From NCBI GenBank assembly GCA_050732875.1, contig JBOHRQ010000005.1, positions 1 through 64,000 on the forward strand: a stretch of DNA of 64,000 bases. Direction: 5' to 3'. How positions within the stretch are numbered: the first letter of the stretch is position 1; each line of letters begins with the position of its first letter. The DNA comes from DASRVA01 sp050732875. Its GTDB lineage: Bacteria > Gemmatimonadota > Gemmatimonadetes > JACCXV01 > JAHWKZ01. The position numbers and the translations under genes were made by a program. Under the pieces are notes generated by a model, which saw only the letters and a list, made by a program, of their open reading frames with translations, did no database searches and was not told the origin of the DNA. This document shows, one piece after another, positions 8,337 to 15,544 of the stretch.

Positions 8337-9782
8337 ATGCGATCCGCCTTCCTCGCGAATATCGCCGTTTCGGCGCTGCTGGCCGTGACCCTCGCCGCGT
8401 GCGGCGAAGATCCTAACGACCTCACTGCGCCGCAGGTCGAGGAGACCCGGGGCGACAAGGCTCCAGCGATCGCACGAGGTCTGGATGCGGAACTCGTGCG
8501 GGTCCTCGGGGAGTGGGGCTTCACGGGAGGGATCGGATCGCAGCTCCAGGTCCGCCTCGGGCGGCCCATCGATCGCCGGCTCGCTCGCGTCGGCGGCCTG
8601 GTGTTCTTCGATCGTGTGACGGGGCTGAACGGCGACAACAGCTGCTCCGGCTGCCACGGACCCAACGCGAGCTTCAACGATACCCAGTCCATCGCCATCG
8701 GAGTCGAGAACAACGGCGTGGTCGGACCGGGCCGATCGGGCCCCCGGAACCAGCGGCGCTCCCCCACGATCGTGAACGCCGCCTTCTACCCGCGGCTCAT
8801 GTGGAACTCTCGCTTCGAGGCGCTGTCCCGCGATCCCTTCAACAATTCGATGGGGTTCCTGTTCCCGGCGCCGGAAGGCCTCTCGCTGTCGCACATGGAC
8901 CACCTGCTCGGCGCTCAGGCGCATATCCCGTTCACCGAGCGGGTGGAGATGGCCGGCTTCGAGTTCCCGGGGGACAACGATGATATCCGCGGGGAGGTTC
9001 TCCGGCGGCTGAACGAAATCCGCCGATACCGGACGCTCTTCGGCCAGGTCTTTCCCGCGGTGAAGGCGGGCGGGCCGATCACCTTCGAGCACGTGGGGGC
9101 CGCGATCGCGGAGTTCTCGTTCACCCTCGTGCGCGCCGATGCGCCGATCGATCGGTTCGCCCGCGGCGACCACAACGCGCTCAGCGGCGACGAGAAGCGC
9201 GGGGCCTTGCTGTTCTTCGGCGAAGCCGGGTGCGTGCGGTGCCACAGCGTCGCGGGTGAGTCGAACGAGATGTTCAGCGACTTCGAGGAGCACGTCCTCG
9301 GCGTCCCCCAGGTGGCGCCGTCGTTCGGGAACGTGGCCTTCGACGGCCCCGGAGCGGACGAGGATTTCGGGCTGGAGCAGATCACCGGCGACGCGGCCGA
9401 CCGCTACAAGTTCCGGACCTCTCCGATCCGCAACGTCGGCCTGCAGCCGACATTCATGCACAACGGAGCGTTCGTCACCCTCGAGGACGCGATCCGCCAC
9501 CACCTGGATGTCCGGGCGTCCCTGGAGAGCTACACGAGCCAGGCGCTCGACGCCGACCTCCAGGTCCGGCTCGGTCCCATGGAGCCGGTGCTCAGTCGGC
9601 TGGACCCGCGGGTGCAGACACCGACCGCGCTGTCGGACGAGGAGTTCCAGCAGCTCGTGAGCTTCGTACGGCACGGCCTCACCGACCCCGCCGCACGCCC
9701 GGAGCGTCTCCGGCATCTGGTGCCAGGCGCCCTCCCGAGCGGCGAGCCGGTGCATGTGTTCGAGTTCAGCTTCGGAAACTGA
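8337..9782 (+). CDS. Di-haem cytochrome c peroxidase/MauG-family lipoprotein
   Basis: The 481-residue product begins with a lipoprotein signal peptide ending LAACGED, so it should be acylated at the Cys and anchored in the periplasm. Two c-type haem sites are visible: CSGCH near residue 103 and CVRCH near residue 299, the spacing seen in bacterial cytochrome c peroxidases and MauG-like proteins. The C-terminal part has FRTSPIRNVGLQPTFMHNG, the conserved segment around the peroxidatic haem environment. Family members reduce H2O2 with electrons from small cytochromes or carry out protein oxidation. Start at ATG 8337 is supported by AGGAGGAG just upstream. The gene stands alone between a P-type ATPase and a convergent MBL gene. 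Confidence 0.9.
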   Translation: MRSAFLANIAVSALLAVTLAACGEDPNDLTAPQVEETRGDKAPAIARGLDAELVRVLGEWGFTGGIGSQLQVRLGRPIDRRLARVGGLVFFDRVTGLNGDNSCSGCHGPNASFNDTQSIAIGVENNGVVGPGRSGPRNQRRSPTIVNAAFYPRLMWNSRFEALSRDPFNNSMGFLFPAPEGLSLSHMDHLLGAQAHIPFTERVEMAGFEFPGDNDDIRGEVLRRLNEIRRYRTLFGQVFPAVKAGGPITFEHVGAAIAEFSFTLVRADAPIDRFARGDHNALSGDEKRGALLFFGEAGCVRCHSVAGESNEMFSDFEEHVLGVPQVAPSFGNVAFDGPGADEDFGLEQITGDAADRYKFRTSPIRNVGLQPTFMHNGAFVTLEDAIRHHLDVRASLESYTSQALDADLQVRLGPMEPVLSRLDPRVQTPTALSDEEFQQLVSFVRHGLTDPAARPERLRHLVPGALPSGEPVHVFEFSFGN

Positions 9783-9840
9783 CTGGCCGAGGCCCCGCGG
9801 CCATCGCACGGGCGCCGGCCTGCTTGTCAGGATCTGTTCA

Positions 9841-10866
9841 TCAGGAGCCGTTTCTGGCGCTGGCCGTTCCCGCCCGCGCCTCCCCGAGCACGCGCCAGAC
9901 GTTGAATACGTGCAGCCCCTCGAGGAAGGCGCGCGTCTCCCGGTCGATGTCGCCAGGTATGTAGGAATCCGGCAGCGGGAAAGCCGCCAGGGCGGTCTCG
10001 AGCGTGTCCTCCGACCGGGCCGGGCCGGACACCAGGGCGCTCAGGTAGCTCAGGTAAGCGCCGAGAATTCCGCTCGGCACGATCGGGCCGTGGCCGGGAA
10101 CGATCGTTTCGACGTCGAGCGCGGCCGTGAAGCGCTCGATGGTTCCGAGGTACGCCTCGGCTCCGCCCTCGATCAGGAACGGTATTCCGACTCCCAGCAC
10201 CAGGTTGCCGGTCCAGGCGACCCTGGCCTCCGGCACGTACACGATGGCGTCTCCAGGGGTGTTGCCGGGGCCGAAGTGGTAGAGCTCCACCACGCGCCCG
10301 CCCAGATCGAGCCGCAGGGAATCGTCGAACACGATGTCCGGAAGGCGCAGCTGGACGTCGTCATAGACGCTCGGGTCGCCGTTCACGGTCGCCAGCAGGA
10401 ATTCCTTCTCGGCCTCGAAATCCTGCATCCGCTGGGCGGTCGCTCGATGGGCCACGATCCGCGTCTCGGCGGGGAACGCGTAGTTCCCGAACGTGTGGTC
10501 GCCGTGGTAGTTGGTGTTGACCAGATAGAGGATCGGCCTGTCGGTCACCGCCTTGACCGCATCCTGGATCTGGCGGGCCATCCCGGCGTTGATGTGGGCG
10601 TCGATGACGAGAACCACCCGTTCGCCGACCACGAAGCCGCTGTTGTCGACCCCGTTGTGGTCCGAGACGAGCGCGTAGACCCCGTCACCCAGCTGACGGG
10701 TTTGGAGACGCGCTCCGCCGGGATGGAGCGGCGGCGGGATGAACGCCGCCGGACGCTCGGACAGATCCGGGATCTGGGCGCGAGCGACCTCCGTGCCGGC
10801 CGGAATGACGAAGGTGGACGCCGCCAGGACGGCCAGGAAATGGAAGGTTCGCGAGTTGGGGCCCAT
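9841..10866 (-). CDS. Periplasmic MBL-fold hydrolase with Asn in the first zinc-ligand position
   Basis: This 341-residue protein has an N-terminal signal peptide (ending near GTEVARAQ) and an MBL-fold domain. The metal motif reads NTNYHGDHTFGN: residues N119, H121, D123, H124 occupy the HxHxDH positions, so the first His is Asn. Later motifs are HFGPGNTPGD and VPGHGPIV. It resembles secreted quinoprotein-relay/SoxH-like MBL proteins by overall pattern; subclass B2 metallo-beta-lactamases also carry Asn at this position. Substrate is unknown. The gene lies 64 bp downstream of a MarR gene on the same strand and has a TGTATATACA palindrome 17 bp before its start, matching the site before marR, so MarR control is likely. 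Confidence 0.82.
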   Translation of the reverse strand: MGPNSRTFHFLAVLAASTFVIPAGTEVARAQIPDLSERPAAFIPPPLHPGGARLQTRQLGDGVYALVSDHNGVDNSGFVVGERVVLVIDAHINAGMARQIQDAVKAVTDRPILYLVNTNYHGDHTFGNYAFPAETRIVAHRATAQRMQDFEAEKEFLLATVNGDPSVYDDVQLRLPDIVFDDSLRLDLGGRVVELYHFGPGNTPGDAIVYVPEARVAWTGNLVLGVGIPFLIEGGAEAYLGTIERFTAALDVETIVPGHGPIVPSGILGAYLSYLSALVSGPARSEDTLETALAAFPLPDSYIPGDIDRETRAFLEGLHVFNVWRVLGEARAGTASARNGS

Positions 10867-10883
10867 CGTCTCCTCGGATTAAG

Positions 10884-10893
10884 TGTATATACA
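10884..10893. promoter_or_regulatory. Candidate MarR operator upstream of MBL hydrolase gene
   Basis: TGTATATACA is a perfect 10-bp palindrome located 17 bp before the start of the MBL gene and 37 bp after the end of the MarR gene. A near-identical site (TGTATATGCA) precedes the MarR gene itself. Confidence 0.6.
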
Positions 10894-10930
10894 TCTGTCC
10901 GACGAAAAAAAGGGTGCGAAGAATGAGTCG

Positions 10931-11365
10931 CTAGGCAGCCTCCGCGGCGCGGGTCACTTCCACTAGCCGCTCCAGGAGGAACGACCAGCTCTCGTCGCCG
11001 AGTGCCTTTCTCAGTCGAGCCTGAGCGGATTCCCAGTGCGGCAGGGCCGCCTCCAGACGGCGTCTTCCCTTGAGGGTGAGCCGGACCCAGCGCTCGCGAC
11101 GATCGTCGCCTGGGCGGGAGGCCACCCATCCCTGTTCCTCGAGCCGGCCGAGGGTGCGGGTCAGCGTGGTGGAGTCGATGGCCAGCCGTTCGGCCAGCTC
11201 CCCCTGCGTGACATCGTCCAGCCGAGACAGCGCCATCAGCAGCGTGAACTGGGTCGGCGCGAGCCCGCTCTTGCGGATCTCGGAGCCGTACAGGCGTCCC
11301 ACCGCGCGCTCGGCCCGGCGCAGGTTGGCTGAGAAGCAGGGGAGATCCATGAGAGGAGGTGTCAT
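10931..11365 (-). CDS. MarR-family transcriptional regulator
   Basis: The 144-residue protein has the length and winged-helix arrangement of MarR regulators. Residues about 30-100 contain the helix-turn-helix (TQGELAERLAIDSTTLTRTLGRLEEQGWVAS read in two halves: TQGELAERLAIDSTTLTRTL then GRLEEQGWV) and the wing with the family's DDRRERWVRLT pattern. MarR dimers bind palindromic operators and are usually released by small ligands. Here a TGTATATGCA site sits 6 bp upstream of the ATG and TGTATATACA lies before the downstream MBL hydrolase gene on the same strand, so the protein probably represses itself and the hydrolase. A Cys at residue 10 might sense oxidants, but that is speculation. Confidence 0.9.
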   Translation of the reverse strand: MTPPLMDLPCFSANLRRAERAVGRLYGSEIRKSGLAPTQFTLLMALSRLDDVTQGELAERLAIDSTTLTRTLGRLEEQGWVASRPGDDRRERWVRLTLKGRRRLEAALPHWESAQARLRKALGDESWSFLLERLVEVTRAAEAA

Positions 11366-11370
11366 GTAGG

Positions 11371-11380
11371 TGTATATGCA
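11371..11380. promoter_or_regulatory. Candidate MarR autoregulatory operator
   Basis: TGTATATGCA differs by one base from the perfect palindrome before the MBL hydrolase gene and begins 6 bp upstream of the marR start codon, a position suited to autorepression. Confidence 0.55.
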
Positions 11381-11445
11381 TCATTTTGGACCAAATGTCA
11401 AGATCGGGTTGACGAAAGACCCAGGCCTCTTCCGTGGAAGCCTCC

Positions 11446-11843
11446 TCAGGAAGACTGATAGTCAGCGATCTCGATGCCCGGGACGCGTCGGAAGTGTTCG
11501 GCATTCTTTGTCACGAGCGGCATGTCATTGGCGAGCGCCGTGGCGGCGATCCAAAGGTCGTTGGTGCCGATCAGCATACCGTTGGCCTGCAGGTGTCGAA
11601 AGGTCGCCCCGTACCTCCAGCAGACCTCCCGGGTGGCGCTCAGAATATGAAAGGGTGCCAGAAAATCAGACCATGCCTTAACGGTTTCCAAAACTCTTCA
11701 TGGCCGCCAGCTCACCGGCCACCGTGAAGGTGATGGAACAACCACTTCCCTCCGTGAAATCTCGAGAACCGGTGCGCGGGTCCCTCCTGGCCCCGCCCTC
11801 GTTCCCGTTCCAGGTCGATCAGGTAGGTCGTCTCGAGAATCAG
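11446..11843 (-). pseudogene. vapC: VapC-type PIN-domain toxin, broken by two +1 frameshifts
   Basis: Three reading frames in succession encode parts of one PIN-domain protein. Part one, from a CTG at 11843, reads LILETTYLIDLERERG and carries the first acidic residues. Part two reads SITFTVAGELAAMKSF. Part three reads LETVKAWSDFLAPFHILS through GTNDLWIAATALANDMPLVT and ends at 11446. Removing one C from the TTCC at the first junction and one T from the TTTT at the second restores a single normal-length VapC of about 131 residues. PIN toxins are Mg-dependent RNases. The CTG overlaps the TGA of the antitoxin gene as CTGA. As written no functional toxin can be made, unless the two insertions are sequencing errors. 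Confidence 0.8.
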
Positions 11844-12088
11844 ACGGTCTTCCACTTGTCCTCGGGCGCTCGCTCCTCTCTCTTGCCGCGCTCGATCCGG
11901 TTGAGCTCCTCTTCGGTGAAGAACGGCCCCCTCCTCCGGTACCAATCCAGGAGTTCGGCCCCGGTGACGGTTTCCTCCGGCCAGCTTGCCCGAAGCACGA
12001 TCTCGCTGAAGGACTCGCCTGAATAACGCCGGGCGCCCTTGAGCTTCTCGTAGGCGTCGAGTCGCAGGGAGATCGTCTTGGATGCCAT
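11840..12088 (-). CDS. vapB: VapB-like antitoxin
   Basis: This 82-residue protein begins MASKTISLRLDAYEKLKGAR, a ribbon-helix-helix-like DNA-binding start typical of short VapB antitoxins, and continues with RYSGESFSEIVLRASWPE. The C-terminal half is charged and would bind the toxin. It lies directly before the vapC remnant with a 4-bp overlap, the standard order of antitoxin then toxin. The ATG at 12088 is preferred because it gives the family-typical N-terminus. The frame is intact, in contrast to the toxin gene. It may still repress its own promoter; no clear operator was identified. The 218 bp upstream to the LigD operon show no further gene. Confidence 0.78.
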   Translation of the reverse strand: MASKTISLRLDAYEKLKGARRYSGESFSEIVLRASWPEETVTGAELLDWYRRRGPFFTEEELNRIERGKREERAPEDKWKTV

Positions 12089-12306
12089 GCGCAGAAAATG
12101 CATATTGTGTGTATTCTTGGTCAAGGCATATCCGCAGCCTGGATCGGCGAAGCGCAAAAGCGGCCTGAGCCGTAAGAAATCCGCTGGCCAGGCACGAAGG
12201 AACACAACTAGGGTCAAGTGACGAGACCTCACACGATGACATTGGAAAGAGAGATGCAAAAGAGGGGGGAACGCCATCCGACGGATCGCCTCCCGAGGCC
12301 TCCTCG

Positions 12307-12897
12307 ATGAGCGCGGATACTCTGGACGAGTACCGCCGGAAGCGTGACTTCCGGAAGACGAAGGAGCCACGTGGCGGGAGGAAGGGGAAGGCGGGCCGCC
12401 GCTTCGTGATCCAGAAGCACGACGCATCGTCGCTACACTACGACTTCCGCCTGGAGGCCGACGGCGTGCTCAAATCCTGGGCCGTCCCCAAGGGACCCTC
12501 CACCGATCCCCGGGACAAGCGGCTGGCCATGCCGACCGAGGACCACCCGCTGGGCTACCGCGACTTCGAGGGCGTGATCCCCGAAGGGGAGTACGGCGCC
12601 GGGGCGGTGATCGTCTGGGACCGGGGGACGTACCGGAACCTGACGGACGAGGACGGAGAGGAGACCCCGGTCGCCGATGCCATAGACGGTGGACACCTCA
12701 AGATCTGGCTGGACGGTGAGAAACTGCGCGGTGGCTTCGCGCTGACCAGGATCGGCAAGGCCAAGGACGAGCGCTGGCTCCTGGTCAAGATGGACGACGA
12801 CGAGGCCGACGCCCGCCGCAACCCGGTCGGCACCGAGCCCCAGTCCGTTCTCACCGGCCGCACGGTCGAGGAGGTCGCCGAAGAGGAAGGCGGATGA
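12307..12897 (+). CDS. ligD-PE: LigD 3'-phosphoesterase domain as a separate protein
   Basis: This 196-residue protein is a stand-alone version of the phosphoesterase domain of bacterial LigD. The conserved metal/catalytic cluster is visible as KHDASSLHYDFRLE, with His38, His44 and Asp46, followed by SWAVPKGPS, EDHPLGYRDFEGVIPEGEYGAG and WLLVK. The enzyme trims 3'-terminal phosphates or ribonucleotides before end joining. It is the first of three genes that together make up LigD; its TGA overlaps the ATG of the ligase gene by 4 bp (ATGA), implying coupled translation. No Ku gene is visible in the window, so the partner must be elsewhere. Confidence 0.93.
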   Translation: MSADTLDEYRRKRDFRKTKEPRGGRKGKAGRRFVIQKHDASSLHYDFRLEADGVLKSWAVPKGPSTDPRDKRLAMPTEDHPLGYRDFEGVIPEGEYGAGAVIVWDRGTYRNLTDEDGEETPVADAIDGGHLKIWLDGEKLRGGFALTRIGKAKDERWLLVKMDDDEADARRNPVGTEPQSVLTGRTVEEVAEEEGG

Positions 12898-13901
12898 AGG
12901 ACCCGTTCGGGCCGCTCTCCGACGACGTGCGCGGGAAGCTGCGGAAGCGGACGCATCCTGTCTGGGTCCAGCCCATGCTGGCGACCCTGACCGACCAGCC
13001 CTTCTCTGACAAGGACTGGATCTACGAGCGCAAGCTGGACGGCATCCGATGCCTCGCCTTCCGCGACGGCGACCGGGTGCGGCTCCTGTCGCGGAACCAG
13101 AAGAGCCAGAACGAAACCTATCCCGAGCTGGTCGACGCGATCGCCGCTCAGAAGCCGCGCGACTTCGTGGCCGACGGCGAGATCGTCGCCTTCGATGGGA
13201 GCGTGACCAGCTTCTCCCGCCTTCAGCGGCGGATGAAGATCGCCGACGCCGGGACGGCCCGCCGCTCGGGCGTGGCGGTGTACTACTACCTCTTCGATCT
13301 CGTCCATCTGGACGGCCGGGACACGACGCGGCTCCCGCTGCGAGATCGGAAATCCCTCCTCGAGCGCGTGGTCCGGTTCGAGGACCCGCTCCGCTTCTCG
13401 GCCCACCGGGACGCCGAGGGCGAGAAGTACCTGGAGGAGGCGTGCCGCAAGGGGTGGGAAGGGCTGATCGCCAAGCGCGCCGACTCGACCTACGTGCACC
13501 ACCGCTCCCGGGACTGGCTCAAGCTCAAGTGCGTGGCGCGCCAGGAGTTCGTGGTCGGCGGATGGACCGAGCCGCGCGGCAGCCGGGTCGGACTGGGCGC
13601 GCTCCTGGTCGGCGTCTACGACGACGGCGACCTCCGCTACGCGGGCAAGGTCGGGACCGGGTACGATGACGAGACCCTGCGCGATCTGAGCGCGCGGCTT
13701 TCCTCGATCGAGCGAAAGACCCCGCCCTTCCGCGATTCCGACGGGATCGCGAAGAAGGGCGTCCACTGGGCATCCCCGAAGCTGGTGGCGGAGGTCGGCT
13801 TCACCGAGTGGACGACCGACGGAAAGCTCCGCCATCCGCGCTTCCTGGGCCTCCGTCGCGACAAGGATCCGAAGTCGGTGGTGCGCGAGCGGCCGCGATG
13901 A
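12894..13901 (+). CDS. ligD-Lig: ATP-dependent DNA ligase (LigD ligase module)
   Basis: The 335-residue protein contains the covalent nucleotidyltransferase motif KLDG (Lys47 in YERKLDGIRCLAF), then FVADGEIVAFD, the motif IV-like EGLIAKR and the motif V segment WLKLK, followed by an OB-fold domain. It matches the ligase part of LigD in order and length. It seals double-strand breaks in non-homologous end joining using ATP. It is translationally coupled at both ends: ATGA overlaps with the phosphoesterase gene upstream and the polymerase gene downstream. The neighbours make a dedicated NHEJ role much more likely than replication or a phage ligase. Confidence 0.94.
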   Translation: MKDPFGPLSDDVRGKLRKRTHPVWVQPMLATLTDQPFSDKDWIYERKLDGIRCLAFRDGDRVRLLSRNQKSQNETYPELVDAIAAQKPRDFVADGEIVAFDGSVTSFSRLQRRMKIADAGTARRSGVAVYYYLFDLVHLDGRDTTRLPLRDRKSLLERVVRFEDPLRFSAHRDAEGEKYLEEACRKGWEGLIAKRADSTYVHHRSRDWLKLKCVARQEFVVGGWTEPRGSRVGLGALLVGVYDDGDLRYAGKVGTGYDDETLRDLSARLSSIERKTPPFRDSDGIAKKGVHWASPKLVAEVGFTEWTTDGKLRHPRFLGLRRDKDPKSVVRERPR

Positions 13902-14815
13902 GCAGGTCGAAAGCCCTCGAGCTGGAGATAGGCGGCCGCGCGATCGGGGTGTCGAGCCCCGACAAGGTCCTTTTCCCGGACGCGGAGATCACCAAGGCGG
14001 ATCTGGCCGACTACTACGCCCGGATAGCCGACAAGATGCTGCCCCATCTGGCGGGAAGACCGATATCGATGCAGCGCTTTCCGGACGGGATCGACGGCGA
14101 GACCTTCTTCCAGAAGGATGTCCCCGACTACTTCCCGGACTGGATCCGGACCGCGAAGGTGAAGAAGGAGGACGGGAGCCTCCACATGGTGATCGCCGAG
14201 GAGGCGGCCACGCTGGTCTACCTGGCCAACCAGGCCTCCATCACCCCGCACGTCTGGCTGTCGCGAATCGACCGACCGCATCGGCCGGACCGGCTGATCT
14301 TCGATTTCGATCCCTCGGTCGACGATTTCGGATCCGTGCGCGACGCGGCGCGCGGGATGCGGGACCTGCTCGAGGAGACGGGTCTCGTCCCGTTCGTCAT
14401 GACGACCGGGTCGAGAGGGCTCCACGTCACCGTCCCGCTCGACCGGAGCGGAGATTTCGACGCGGCCCGCGGCTTCGCCCGCCGCTGCGCCGAGCTTCTG
14501 GTCGCCCGCCGTCCCGACGACCTCACGGTCGAGCAACGAAAGGCGAAGCGCGGCGACCGGGTCTACATCGACACCATGCGGAACGCCTACGCGCAGACCG
14601 CGGTCGCGCCCTACTCCGTCCGGGCCCGGCCGGGTGCGCCGGTCGCGACCCCGCTCGGCTGGGACGAGGTGGGTCGTGCCAGGCCGGACGGCTACACGAT
14701 CTCGAACCTGTTCCGCCGGCTGGCCAGGAAGGATGATCCATGGGCAGGGATCGACCGCGAGGCGGGAGCCGTCAATCGGGCGTCGGCGCGACTGCAGGAG
14801 ATAGAGCAGGGCTGA
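13898..14815 (+). CDS. ligD-Pol: LigD polymerase/primase domain protein
   Basis: This 305-residue protein matches the LigD polymerase module (archaeo-eukaryotic primase fold). Key segments are SSPDKVLFPDAEITKADLA at the N-terminus, PISMQRFPDGIDG, HVWLSRIDRP, the metal-binding RLIFDFDPS, and TTGSRGLHVTVPL. Such enzymes add nucleotides or ribonucleotides at broken ends and help align them. The ATG at 13898 overlaps the ligase stop codon by 4 bp; an upstream frame extension inside the ligase gene is ignored. It ends the LigD operon, 44 bp before a gene for a membrane-anchored HmuY-like protein. Confidence 0.94.
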   Translation: MSRSKALELEIGGRAIGVSSPDKVLFPDAEITKADLADYYARIADKMLPHLAGRPISMQRFPDGIDGETFFQKDVPDYFPDWIRTAKVKKEDGSLHMVIAEEAATLVYLANQASITPHVWLSRIDRPHRPDRLIFDFDPSVDDFGSVRDAARGMRDLLEETGLVPFVMTTGSRGLHVTVPLDRSGDFDAARGFARRCAELLVARRPDDLTVEQRKAKRGDRVYIDTMRNAYAQTAVAPYSVRARPGAPVATPLGWDEVGRARPDGYTISNLFRRLARKDDPWAGIDREAGAVNRASARLQEIEQG

Positions 14816-14859
14816 TCGCGCGGCTTGAACCGTACAGGTTTTCGCGCGAGCGTTGGGGG

Positions 14860-15516
14860 ATGCCGATCCCTCTCCCCGCTGGCCGACAGGGGGTGGTCGC
14901 GGGCGCAATCGTCGCCGCGCTCCTGGTGGGCGCCGTCCTCTTCGTGGCCGGCTCGCTCGACCGTCCCCGACCGCCGGAGTTCGCGCCCACCGTGAGCGCC
15001 CCGGAAGAGGTAGGCCGGCGCCTGGCGGGACCACGCCGCTACACGATCGACGCAACCCACGAGCGCGAGTGGCGCTACTTCGACTTCTCCCGCGGCTCGC
15101 GCATCGACGACCCGGAGCCGCTGGGTTGGGACCTCGCTTTCCGCCGCAACCGGATCATCGTCAACGGGGGAGAGGCGTTCCCGGGGCAGGGAGGGGTGGC
15201 CGACCTGGGGGAGGTCCGCTTCGACCGGGTCGACGCGGCGCCCCCCGGCGGCTACCGGGGGACGATCGCCGGCCGGGACAGCGTCCAGCCGGCCCTCGAG
15301 GAGTGGTACGATTACGGGTTCACGAGCCACGTACTCGAAGCGCGGCCGCGGGTCTATGCCATCCGGACGGCGGATGGCCGCTACGCGAAGCTCCAGGTGG
15401 TGAGCTATTACTGCCCAGGGGCGCGCGGCGGATGTGTGACCTTCCGCTACGTCTACCAGGGGGACGGCTCACCCGTATTCGATTCTTCCGGCGCCGCATC
15501 CGCCCTCGGGCGCTGA
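14860..15516 (+). CDS. Membrane-anchored HmuY-like domain protein
   Basis: The 218-residue protein has one N-terminal membrane anchor (residues about 10-32, hydrophobic and Ala/Val-rich) and an extracytoplasmic domain. The pattern REWRYFDFSRGS, then WDLAFRRNRIIVNGG, and late YAKLQVVSYY and VTFRYVYQ follows the HmuY/HmuY-like beta-sheet family, whose known members bind haem at the cell surface. Whether this one binds haem is not evident. The start at 14860 is preferred over a longer frame that overlaps the LigD polymerase gene, because it puts the anchor at the N-terminus. It is followed 28 bp later by an oxidoreductase gene on the same strand. Confidence 0.6.
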   Translation: MPIPLPAGRQGVVAGAIVAALLVGAVLFVAGSLDRPRPPEFAPTVSAPEEVGRRLAGPRRYTIDATHEREWRYFDFSRGSRIDDPEPLGWDLAFRRNRIIVNGGEAFPGQGGVADLGEVRFDRVDAAPPGGYRGTIAGRDSVQPALEEWYDYGFTSHVLEARPRVYAIRTADGRYAKLQVVSYYCPGARGGCVTFRYVYQGDGSPVFDSSGAASALGR

Positions 15517-15544
15517 CTCCTTACCCGCCTATACTCTCCGCCCC

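Noticed and set aside
12089..12306. A Ku gene or promoter near the split LigD operon
   Set aside because: No coding frame with Ku features is visible here or elsewhere in the window, and no convincing promoter could be picked out.
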